From an uncultured Clostridium sp. (GTDB taxonomy: Bacteria; Bacillota_A; Clostridia; Lachnospirales; Lachnospiraceae): 6,130 nucleotides of DNA. Where the stretch lies: positions 1 to 6,130 of the forward strand of contig USQV01000067.1 of the NCBI GenBank assembly GCA_900556965.1. Direction: 5' to 3'. The first letter of the stretch is position 1. Each line of letters opens with the position of its first letter. Made by a program: the position numbers and the translations under genes. Below the pieces are notes generated by a model, which saw only the letters and a program-made list of their open reading frames with translations, was not told the DNA's origin and searched no databases. Positions 1 through 6,130 of this stretch are shown here, one piece after another.

Positions 1-31
1 CTCAGAGCCGGTCCAGGAGGAGAAAAAATAA
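1..31 (+). CDS. Possible 3' end of an upstream gene (partial)
   Basis: Reading from base 2, the frame gives SEPVQEEKK followed by a TAA stop at 29-31. A short charged tail like this is a plausible protein C-terminus, and the stop sits 24 bases before the next ATG, a normal intra-operon spacing. The other two forward frames also stay open here (stops at 54-56 and 61-63), so the choice of frame rests only on plausibility. Nothing about function can be read from nine residues. If real, the M20 gene downstream is not the first gene of its operon. Confidence 0.3.
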   Translation, partial: SEPVQEEKK

Positions 32-40
32 AATTTTTAC

Positions 41-47
41 AGGAGGG
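41..47 (+). promoter_or_regulatory. Ribosome binding site of the M20 gene
   Basis: AGGAGGG is a near-perfect Shine-Dalgarno, 8 bases before the ATG at 56. It fixes the start of the metallopeptidase gene. A second AGGAGG at 15-20 has no start codon at suitable distance and probably falls inside the preceding coding sequence. No convincing -35/-10 pair is visible in the 55 bases available, so the promoter probably lies outside the window. Confidence 0.85.
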
Positions 48-55
48 ACAAACTA

Positions 56-1198
56 ATGAATGAACTGTTACCCAAGGAATTAAAGGAGTACATTGAGTCC
101 AATCAGGACGCTCTGGTAAAGCTGTTAGATACTCTTTGCCGGATCCCGTCTCCTTCCAACCACGAGGAGCTGCGGGCAGAATTTGTCAAGGACTGGTTTG
201 AAAAGGAAGGCTGTAAGGGTGCCTACATCGACAGCGCCTTAAACGTGATCTACCCGTTCCATTGCGAAAAGGGTGAGGATCTCCTGGCCTACACGGCTCA
301 TCTTGATACGGTGTTCCCGGATATGGAGCCCTTTGATGTCGTATATGACGGCGATATCATGCGCTGCCCCGGCGTCGGCGACAATACCTCCAACCTTGCG
401 ATCATGATGCTTCTGGCAGCGTGGTTTACAAAGAACGGTTATGTTCCGAAGCGCGGCATCCTGTTTGTGGCAAGCTCCGGAGAGGAAGGTCTCGGAAACC
501 TGAAGGGCGTGCGTCAGCTTATGGAGGACTACAAAGGAAAGATCACCACTCATGTAGCTCTCGACGGCTCCTACGATTCCATCGTAACAGGCGCTGTGGG
601 TTCTTCCCGCTATAAGATCGGCGTACATACAGAGGGCGGCCATTCCTACGGAAAGTTCGGCAACCTCAATGCGATCCAGGTCCTTTCTTCCATGATCAAT
701 ACACTTTACACCTACAAAGTACCGGCCGGCGGTAAGAGTACCTACAATGTAGGAACCATCACAGGCGGTACCTCCATCAATACCATCGCACAGTATGCGG
801 AAATGCGTTTTGAGTACCGCTCCGATGTCCGCGAGAGCCTCAGCGCCATGAACAGCTATTTCAAGTCTGTTCTGGATGCCTATAACCACATGGATAAGGT
901 AACGGTAGACTGTGAGCTTCTCGGAGAACGTCCCTGCACCGGAGATGTGGATCAGGATAAGCAGAATGCCCTGATCGAAAAAGCACAGTCTATAATCGAA
1001 GCCTTTACCGGCAGCCGTGTAGAATGCGAATCCGGCTCCACCGACTGCAATATCCCGCTTTCTACGGGAGTGCCGTCCATCTGCTTCGGCGGACACATGG
1101 GTACCGGCGCACACACCCGCGAGGAATTCTTAAATGTTAAGGATCTTCGCCTCGGAATGGAAATTGTCGCAGCCTTTATGATGGACTGCTTCAATTAA
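56..1198 (+). CDS. M20-family zinc metallopeptidase / amidohydrolase
   Basis: This is a 380-residue, probably cytoplasmic hydrolase of the M20 clan (peptidase T, dipeptidase and aminoacylase relatives), which cleaves peptide or N-acyl amide bonds with a two-metal centre. The expected ligand set is visible. HLDTV carries H82 and D84, and GVGDN carries the bridging D109. GEEG carries the general base E143 and ligand E144, ALDG carries D170, and GAHTREE carries H353. The insert (dimerisation) domain spans roughly residues 180-290 and has the conserved GGHSYGKFGN, whose H196 assists catalysis in trans in family members. STDCNIPLSTGVPS near 328-341 is the usual substrate-side M20 segment. There is no signal peptide or membrane helix, and the length is typical. 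The start is set by the Shine-Dalgarno at 41-47. The purine permease follows 27 bases downstream with no terminator between, suggesting co-transcription. The family is secure, but the substrate cannot be told: tripeptides, dipeptides or acylated amino acids are all possible. Confidence 0.93.
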   Translation: MNELLPKELKEYIESNQDALVKLLDTLCRIPSPSNHEELRAEFVKDWFEKEGCKGAYIDSALNVIYPFHCEKGEDLLAYTAHLDTVFPDMEPFDVVYDGDIMRCPGVGDNTSNLAIMMLLAAWFTKNGYVPKRGILFVASSGEEGLGNLKGVRQLMEDYKGKITTHVALDGSYDSIVTGAVGSSRYKIGVHTEGGHSYGKFGNLNAIQVLSSMINTLYTYKVPAGGKSTYNVGTITGGTSINTIAQYAEMRFEYRSDVRESLSAMNSYFKSVLDAYNHMDKVTVDCELLGERPCTGDVDQDKQNALIEKAQSIIEAFTGSRVECESGSTDCNIPLSTGVPSICFGGHMGTGAHTREEFLNVKDLRLGMEIVAAFMMDCFN

Positions 1199-1215
1199 TA
1201 AATTATATTTTTTTT

Positions 1216-1220
1216 GGAGG
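1216..1220 (+). promoter_or_regulatory. Ribosome binding site deciding the permease start
   Basis: GGAGG lies 5 bases before ATG at 1226, directly after a T8 run (1208-1215). An in-frame TTG at 1214 would add four residues, but it overlaps this site and would have no Shine-Dalgarno of its own. The ATG at 1226 is therefore the better start. Confidence 0.85.
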
Positions 1221-1225
1221 GTATT

Positions 1226-2608
1226 ATGAGTCTGGAAAAATTCTTTCATCTGAAAGAAAACAACACTGATGTGAAAACAGAGGTGATGGCAGGTATCACA
1301 TCGTTTATGACGATGGCTTACATCCTTGCGGTCAACCCCAACATCCTGTCTGCTGCCGGAATGGATCACGGCGCTGTCTTTACTGCGACAGCCGTTGCTT
1401 CCTTCCTCGGAACACTTTGTATGGCGCTCTTTGCAAACTATCCCTTTGCACTGGCTCCGGGCATGGGCTTAAACGCTTATTTTGCTTACACTGTCGTTCT
1501 CGGCATGGGTTACAGCTGGCAGGTTGCTCTTGCTGCGGTTCTGGTAGAGGGTCTTATCTTCATTCTCCTGTCTGTATGCAATGTCCGTGAAGCGATCTTC
1601 AATGCGATCCCGCTTCCGTTAAAGCGGGCTGTCAGCGTAGGAATCGGCCTTTTCATTGCATTTATCGGGTTACAGAATGCAAAGATCGTTATCTCCAGCG
1701 CAACCTTAGTAAGCCTGTTCACACTGGACGGCTATAATCAGACCTTAAACGGTGTTACCGCTACATTCCAGGATGCAGGCATTACAGTCCTCCTCGCTAT
1801 CCTTGGCGTGATCATCACCGGTATTCTGGTTGTAAAGAACGTAAAGGGCAACATCCTCTGGGGTATCCTGATCACATGGCTCCTCGGCGTGATCTGCCAG
1901 TTTGCAGGACTTTATGTTCCGAATCCGGAGGTAGGCTTCTACAACCTTCTTCCTGATTTCTCCAACGGAATCTCCATTCCGAGTCTGGCTCCGATCTTCG
2001 CAAAGTTCAGCATCAGCGGTGTGCCGGTTCTCGAATTTGTTGTAATTATTTTTGCATTCCTGTTTGTAGATATTTTTGATACGATTGGAACTCTTATCGG
2101 CGTTGCCTCAAAGGCAGACATGCTGGATAAGGACGGAAAGCTTCCGAGGATCAAGGGAGCGCTTATGGCAGACGCTGTTGCAACAACAGCAGGCGCTGTT
2201 CTCGGAACCTCTACCGTAACCACCTTCGTAGAGAGTGCATCCGGTGTTTCTGAGGGAGGACGTACCGGTCTTACTTCCCTTACAACAGCTGTACTGTTTT
2301 TACTCTCTCTGTTCCTCTCCCCGATCTTCCTTGCGATCCCGTCCTTCGCAACAGCTCCGGCTCTGATCATCGTAGGCTTCTACATGCTCGGTGCGGTAAG
2401 CGATATCAACTTTAAGGACGCTTCCGAGGGTATCCCGGCATTCATCTGCATCGCAGCTATGCCGTTCTTCTACAGCATTTCCGAGGGTATTGCCATGGGC
2501 GTTATCTCCTATGTTGCCATCAATGCCATCTCCGGAAAGGGCAAAAAGGTCAGCGTGGCTATGTATATCCTCGCTGTACTCTTTATTCTGAAGTACATCT
2601 TTATGTAG
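1226..2608 (+). CDS. NCS2-family purine (adenine/guanine/hypoxanthine) permease, AzgA/PbuG type
   Basis: This is a 460-residue polytopic membrane protein predicted to import purine nucleobases by proton symport for salvage. It has the AzgA-like signatures of COG2252 (E. coli PurP/GhxP, B. subtilis PbuG/PbuO). These are GITSFMTMAYILAVNP in the first helix (23-38), ANYPFALAPGMGLNAYFAYT (70-89, including the first half-helix), and FVDIFDTIGTLIGVA (280-294) with substrate- and proton-linked acidic residues. The segment around 327-348 has GTSTVTTFVESASGV followed by GGRTGL. Hydrophobic segments fit the 14-span UraA fold: about 22-38, 50-69, 78-92, 97-117, 134-155, 184-203, 209-230, 267-288, 316-332, 350-371, 376-392, 404-417, 419-436 and 442-459. 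The length is normal for the family and no key motif is broken. Specificity between adenine and guanine/hypoxanthine cannot be assigned by eye. The 27-base leader after the M20 gene is too short for a purine riboswitch, so any such control would act at the unseen operon promoter. Confidence 0.95.
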   Translation: MSLEKFFHLKENNTDVKTEVMAGITSFMTMAYILAVNPNILSAAGMDHGAVFTATAVASFLGTLCMALFANYPFALAPGMGLNAYFAYTVVLGMGYSWQVALAAVLVEGLIFILLSVCNVREAIFNAIPLPLKRAVSVGIGLFIAFIGLQNAKIVISSATLVSLFTLDGYNQTLNGVTATFQDAGITVLLAILGVIITGILVVKNVKGNILWGILITWLLGVICQFAGLYVPNPEVGFYNLLPDFSNGISIPSLAPIFAKFSISGVPVLEFVVIIFAFLFVDIFDTIGTLIGVASKADMLDKDGKLPRIKGALMADAVATTAGAVLGTSTVTTFVESASGVSEGGRTGLTSLTTAVLFLLSLFLSPIFLAIPSFATAPALIIVGFYMLGAVSDINFKDASEGIPAFICIAAMPFFYSISEGIAMGVISYVAINAISGKGKKVSVAMYILAVLFILKYIFM

Positions 2609-2614
2609 GGACCA

Positions 2615-2657
2615 TTTTTTTGTGTCATAGGACGAAGTTTCCTATGACACAAAAAAA
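2615..2657. repeat. Perfect 18-bp inverted repeat (palindromic hairpin)
   Basis: The left arm at 2615-2632 is T7 followed by GTGTCATAGGA. The right arm at 2640-2657 is its exact reverse complement, TCCTATGACAC followed by A7. The loop is 7 bases (CGAAGTT). The perfect arms and the T7/A7 ends make the element look the same on both strands. No U-run follows the stem in either direction, because the T tract lies at the 5' base of the stem, so it is not a textbook terminator alone. It starts 6 bases after the permease stop codon. It may stabilise the 3' end of the mRNA, assist the adjacent terminator, or be a copy of a dispersed palindromic element. Confidence 0.85.
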
Positions 2658-2697
2658 GCCTCAGGATCATCGAAAATGGTGATCCCGGGGCTTTTTT
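2651..2697. terminator. Bidirectional intrinsic terminator between convergent genes
   Basis: The arms at 2652-2671 and 2678-2697 pair around a 6-base loop (GAAAAT). The core GGATCA/TGATCC and GCC/GGC blocks are joined by G-U pairs, with one A-C mismatch. On the + strand the GC-rich stem is followed by T6 (2692-2697), ending the permease transcript. On the - strand it is followed by T7 (the complement of 2651-2657), ending the sbcC transcript that stops at 2704. The A7 tract is shared with the palindrome to the left, so the two stems compete for those bases. Confidence 0.9.
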
Positions 2698-2703
2698 ATA
2701 TTT

Positions 2704-5700
2704 CTAGGATACGATCGTCACGCTGCTCCCTGTTTTTCCGTTTCCGCATTCCTTCGTCACGACGATCTTCTTTTCGATCCTGTTCTTTAACTCTGCTACA
2801 TGGGAGATGATCCCGACCATCCTCCGGTCACCGGCCAGCCGGTTAAGGACGGTGATCGCCTGACTGAGGGCCTCCTCATCCAGAGATCCGAAGCCCTCGT
2901 CCACAAACATGGCATCCAGCTGGATCCCTCCGGCATTTGCCTGTATCTCATCCGAAAGCCCTAAGGCAAGGGCCAAGGAGGCCATAAAGGATTCTCCTCC
3001 GGAGAGTGTTTTCACACTTCTTTCCGTGCCGTTATAGTGGTCGAGTACATCAAGCTCAAGCCCCACCTTTCCCTGTCTGGTGTCCTGCTCCTTCTTTCTG
3101 ACCAGCTCATACTGTCCGCCGGTCATCATCATGAAACGGACATTGGCCTTTCTCAGGATCCGGTCAAAATAGGCCATCTGCACGTACGTTTCCAGCTCGA
3201 TTTTATGCTTTTGGGCAAGTCCCCCGTTTGCCGTATCCGACAGAGCCTTAAGCCAGCTATATCTGCGTTCCGTCTGTATCATCTGCTCTTTTCTTTCCAC
3301 GATCTCATCATAGATCCGGCAGTTGGAGGTTTGAACCGCATAGAATCTGCTCCGCGCATCGGATAACTCTTTTCTATTTCCGTGGAGCTCCTGAAGCTTC
3401 GTGCCGACAGCTTCCTCCGTCTCTGAAAGCTTTTGGTCGATACAGCCTGCCAGCGCGGCAATCGTCTCGGTTAAGCCGGCCTCCCGCTGCATACACTGAT
3501 AATATTCCTCGGCCGCCTTCCTTTGCTCGGAAAGGAGTGTACTTCTTTTTTGTTCGGCTTCCCTCTTTAGTTCTATATTTCCTTCCCGGGTGATCGTCCC
3601 CACAGATGCCATAAGAGCCTCCTTTTGGTTCAGAAGGGAGGCTTTTTCTGTTTCGATCCGGACGATTTCCCGCATGCTCTCCTCGGCCCTCTCACCGGAT
3701 GCTTTCATCCTCTTTTCCCATTCCGGGATCTCTGCTTCCAGTCTTTGTTTTCTTTCCAGCTTTTTTTGCAGGGTGGCAAGAAGCTTTGCAAGCTCATCAA
3801 GGGCCGCCGAGAGGAAACCAAGCGCCTCCTTCGCCGATACCTTGCAATCCTTATCCGGAATCGCTGCCTCCGTCAATGCCTTCGGAAGTACCTTAAGGAG
3901 CTTTTCCAGCTCTAAGCCGATCCGCTCCCTTGCATCCCGGATCCGTTCCTTTTCTCCCTCCAGTCCCCGCAGGCATTCCTCCTGTTCCTTCTTCCGGGCA
4001 TCCTTAAGGCCTTCCAGCTCTCCGATCCGCTCCTTTTGCATGATCCGCTCCTTGTCCCATCCGGCAGGCGGCTCATCTTTTTTCATATCGGTGCGCAGCT
4101 GTCCTTCCTCTGCCAAATACCTTTTCCGAAGTGTGTCAAGGTGTTCATTTTCACGGGCCAAAAGGAGAGCAATTTCCCTTTCCGGCGTGCTTTCCGGCAC
4201 GCTTTCCCCAAACAGCTTCTTTACCGACTGCTTTATTTCCTCCCAAAGCTCTCCGATCCGCACTTCCAGCTGTCTGGCCGCCTCACTGGCCTCAATCCGT
4301 TTTTTATTTTCTCTGTCCGCAATGCTTCTTTTTTCATCGACCTCTTTTTTCTCCGGCACATTTATCGGAAGTCGCGCCGGGGCCGGATGTTCGATGGAAC
4401 CGCAGACCGGGCAGCGTTCTCCCTCCTTCAGCCGTCCGGCGAGAAGTCCCGCCTGGGCATCATAAAAACGGTTCTCCAGCTCGATGGCCTCCGTTTGAAG
4501 CTTTTGATGGCGTTTTGATATCTGACGGTATATCTCCCGTTTTTCCTGAAGCTCTCCCTCCAGTTTTCCACACCGCTCCAGAGATAAGCTAAGCTTTTCA
4601 ACCTCTTTTGCTCTCTCATCAACACGGAGCAGCTTTTTATCAAGCTCCGAAAGACGCAGCCTGATCCCATGGATCTCCTCCAGACGTTCTTCAAGCTTTT
4701 CAAGCTTCTCCTTATCGGCGATAAGCTCTGCCTCGGCTGCTTCAAAGGCTTTTTCCAGCTTTTCTGCCCGTTGGCGCTCCTGCCCCTCCTTAATCTCGGC
4801 GGCGGCAAGCTTCTCCATAAGCCCGGAAAGCTCTGCCTTATGGCGGACAAGCTGCTCCCTTCGGCCAAGAAGCCTTTCCCGTTCCTCGCCTGTCCCGGAA
4901 AGCCGGTCTTTTTCGGCAGTCATCATAGAAAGCTCCTTTTGCATCCTCTCGACGGAGGCAAGAAGCTTCTCCCTTTCCCTTTTCTGTTTATCGCTCTTTT
5001 CCGTCAGCAAGACGGCATACGTCTCATTTTCCTCAATTGTCTTATATATCTGTTCCCGATCTCCACACTCCCGGAGCCTTTGACCCAGAGCCTCAATATC
5101 CGGCTCCGCCTCCTTCGCCTTCTCCTGCCTTTTGGCGGCAGCCTCAAGGATCGGGATAAAGCTCTCCCGCTCCTTCTGTTTTTCCGTAAGTTCCCGTTTC
5201 CGGCTCTCATTCTGTCTGATCCTTTCCAGCTTTCCGGTACAGCCGGATATTTCGCGATCCAGCTCCTCTATTCCGTCTTCCATAGCCTGAAGACGCTTCT
5301 TTCCGTCCTTTGTCAGCTCTAAGATCAGTTGAAGCCCGGTCTCTACCTGTCCCTCAAAATTTGTCTTTTTTAATTTAATAAATTCCTGCTCCTGCAAGGA
5401 TCCGGGGACAAAGGAAACGCCGCCCATCATCTGACTGATGCCGCGTTTTATCTCGCGGTATTCGCTGTCGCATTCATTTTTTGCGGTTTTCAGGCGTTCC
5501 TGCAGCTGCTCATAGATCTCCGTGTGGAAAAGCCGCCGGAATATCTTTCCGCGTTCCACCGTCTCTGCCAGCAAAAGCTTCTGAAAATCTCCTTGGGCGA
5601 TCATGGCGATCTGGGTAAACTGGCCGTAATCCAGTCCTAAGATCTGTTCGATGGCCTTTGTCACCTCATTCTGCTTGGTGATGGGACGGCGCTCATCAAA

Positions 5701-6057
5701 AAAGGTAAGCTCGGCCCGGGCCGCCTGAAGCGTCATTCCCTGCCCCCGTTCCTTCGGCCGCATATATTCCGGATTCCGCCGCACCCGATATCTCTTTCCG
5801 TGGCTTAAAAAGGTAAGCTCCACAAAGGTCGGAGTCCCGGCCTTGGCATATTTACTGTGGAACATCCCGGTCTCCCGGACGGCGCCGCTGGCCTCGCCGT
5901 AAAGCGCGAAGGCGATCGCATCAAAGATCGTTGTTTTTCCCGCTCCTGTGTCGCCGGTGATCAGGTACAGCCCGCTCTCTCCTAACTTCCTGAAATCAAT
6001 CTCCGTTTCCTTCGCATAAGGCCCAAATGCACTTAAAATAAGTTTTTCCGGCTTCAT
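2704..6057 (-). CDS. sbcC: Exonuclease subunit SbcC (Rad50-like SMC-type ATPase)
   Basis: This 1117-residue protein is the ATPase and tethering subunit of the SbcCD nuclease, which processes DNA ends and cleaves hairpins or cruciforms in replication and repair. The N-terminal ATPase half has Walker A GDTGAGKT (35-42) and a Q-loop at Q155 in MIAQGDFQKLL. Two long charged coiled-coil arms span roughly 180-545 and 560-930. They flank the zinc hook CPVCGS, with C549 and C552 near the exact centre, through which two molecules dimerise. The C-terminal half (from about 930) has the signature LSGGES (1018-1023), Walker B LDAMFVDEGFGSLD (1047-1060) with catalytic E1054 and D-loop, and the switch histidine H1086 in ISHV. 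The length is slightly above E. coli SbcC (about 1050) but normal for Firmicutes. The start gives the typical MKPEKLILSAFGPYA and has a strong Shine-Dalgarno. The ATG overlaps the stop of the preceding gene (sbcD) by 4 bases, pointing to translational coupling. No frameshift or motif loss is seen. Confidence 0.97.
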   Translation of the reverse strand: MKPEKLILSAFGPYAKETEIDFRKLGESGLYLITGDTGAGKTTIFDAIAFALYGEASGAVRETGMFHSKYAKAGTPTFVELTFLSHGKRYRVRRNPEYMRPKERGQGMTLQAARAELTFFDERRPITKQNEVTKAIEQILGLDYGQFTQIAMIAQGDFQKLLLAETVERGKIFRRLFHTEIYEQLQERLKTAKNECDSEYREIKRGISQMMGGVSFVPGSLQEQEFIKLKKTNFEGQVETGLQLILELTKDGKKRLQAMEDGIEELDREISGCTGKLERIRQNESRKRELTEKQKERESFIPILEAAAKRQEKAKEAEPDIEALGQRLRECGDREQIYKTIEENETYAVLLTEKSDKQKREREKLLASVERMQKELSMMTAEKDRLSGTGEERERLLGRREQLVRHKAELSGLMEKLAAAEIKEGQERQRAEKLEKAFEAAEAELIADKEKLEKLEERLEEIHGIRLRLSELDKKLLRVDERAKEVEKLSLSLERCGKLEGELQEKREIYRQISKRHQKLQTEAIELENRFYDAQAGLLAGRLKEGERCPVCGSIEHPAPARLPINVPEKKEVDEKRSIADRENKKRIEASEAARQLEVRIGELWEEIKQSVKKLFGESVPESTPEREIALLLARENEHLDTLRKRYLAEEGQLRTDMKKDEPPAGWDKERIMQKERIGELEGLKDARKKEQEECLRGLEGEKERIRDARERIGLELEKLLKVLPKALTEAAIPDKDCKVSAKEALGFLSAALDELAKLLATLQKKLERKQRLEAEIPEWEKRMKASGERAEESMREIVRIETEKASLLNQKEALMASVGTITREGNIELKREAEQKRSTLLSEQRKAAEEYYQCMQREAGLTETIAALAGCIDQKLSETEEAVGTKLQELHGNRKELSDARSRFYAVQTSNCRIYDEIVERKEQMIQTERRYSWLKALSDTANGGLAQKHKIELETYVQMAYFDRILRKANVRFMMMTGGQYELVRKKEQDTRQGKVGLELDVLDHYNGTERSVKTLSGGESFMASLALALGLSDEIQANAGGIQLDAMFVDEGFGSLDEEALSQAITVLNRLAGDRRMVGIISHVAELKNRIEKKIVVTKECGNGKTGSSVTIVS

Positions 6058-6130
6058 CCTTCCACCTCCTTAAAGCCCTGCTCCTTTAATTCCTCCAGAA
6101 GCTTTTTTGAATATGCTCTCTGCTCTGTGC
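6054..6130 (-). CDS. sbcD: C-terminal end of exonuclease subunit SbcD (partial)
   Basis: The - strand frame entering at the right edge encodes 24 residues and a TGA at 6056-6054. It starts TEQRAYSKKLLEELKEQG and ends KEVEG. The TGA overlaps the sbcC ATG as ATGA. The residues form a charged amphipathic helix, as expected of the C-terminal tail of SbcD (Mre11-like nuclease), but they are too few to identify the family. The name rests on context: sbcD nearly always precedes sbcC with a short overlap. The catalytic phosphodiesterase domain is outside the window. Confidence 0.8.
   Translation of the reverse strand, partial: TEQRAYSKKLLEELKEQGFKEVEG
6065..6071 (-). promoter_or_regulatory. Ribosome binding site of sbcC, inside the sbcD end
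   Basis: On the - strand AAGGAGG lies 7 bases before the sbcC ATG (6057-6055). It sits within the last codons of the upstream gene, so ribosomes finishing sbcD end almost on top of the sbcC start. This fits coupled, near-stoichiometric synthesis of the two subunits. Confidence 0.9.

Noticed and set aside
239..1114. A 291-codon open frame on the - strand across the M20 gene
   Set aside because: It is antisense to a gene whose catalytic motifs are all in the + frame. Its translation is rich in Cys, Gly, Ala and His and shows no recognisable domain, and I see no ribosome binding site supporting it.
1199..1225. The T8 run between the M20 gene and the permease as a terminator, or the gap as a riboswitch site
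   Set aside because: No meaningful stem precedes the T-run (only a weak GCAG/CTGC pairing near 1170-1190), and 27 bases cannot hold a purine riboswitch. It reads as an AT-rich spacer before the Shine-Dalgarno.
1214..1228. TTG at 1214 as the permease start
   Set aside because: It overlaps the Shine-Dalgarno that serves the ATG at 1226 and has no ribosome binding site of its own.
2420..2495. Direct repeat TCCGAGGGTAT occurring twice in the permease gene
   Set aside because: Both copies encode Ser-Glu-Gly-Ile in adjacent helices, at a place where AzgA-type permeases normally have two EGI/EGL-like motifs. It is protein conservation, not a DNA element.
2615..2657. The palindrome as a target or regulator of the neighbouring SbcCD nuclease
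   Set aside because: SbcCD acts on much longer palindromes that extrude cruciforms. An 18-bp arm with a 7-base loop next to sbcC is more simply a 3'-end hairpin, and proximity is the only support.
3590..4465. A 291-codon + strand open frame, and several shorter ones, opposite sbcC
   Set aside because: These are Ser/Phe/Arg/Leu-rich shadows of the Lys/Glu-rich coiled-coil codons of sbcC (a purine-rich coding strand leaves few stops opposite). No domains are seen.

Overview
The window looks like ordinary chromosomal sequence from a low-to-mid GC Firmicute, most likely a Lachnospiraceae/Clostridia-type gut anaerobe. This rests on the strong AGGAGG-type ribosome binding sites before every gene, the tight gene packing, the intrinsic terminator with a clean U-tract, and the style of the three proteins. 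The genus is an inference; no rRNA or other marker gene is present.

Layout: at the left edge (1-31) there may be the last few codons of an upstream gene. A + strand pair follows: an M20-family metallopeptidase/deacylase (56-1198) and, after a 27-base gap with its own Shine-Dalgarno, a 460-residue AzgA/PbuG-type NCS2 purine permease (1226-2608). No terminator lies between them, so they are probably co-transcribed from a promoter left of the window. A short convergent intergenic region (2609-2703) holds two inverted repeats sharing one A7 tract: a perfect 18-bp palindromic hairpin (2615-2657) and a classical bidirectional intrinsic terminator (2651-2697). The rest is the - strand gene sbcC (2704-6057), the ATPase/coiled-coil subunit of the SbcCD (Rad50-Mre11 type) nuclease. 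At the right edge, the last 24 codons of what is almost certainly sbcD (6054-6130) overlap the sbcC start by 4 bases (ATGA), as expected for a translationally coupled sbcDC operon.

Functionally there are two unrelated transcription units that meet tail to tail: nutrient salvage (peptide or acyl-amino-acid hydrolysis plus nucleobase uptake) on the + strand, and DNA end processing on the - strand. All three full genes are intact with their key motifs in place. I see no mobile element, CRISPR array, RNA gene, riboswitch or undescribed multi-gene system. The only feature not explained by routine annotation is the perfect palindrome beside the terminator, which may be a dispersed repeat.
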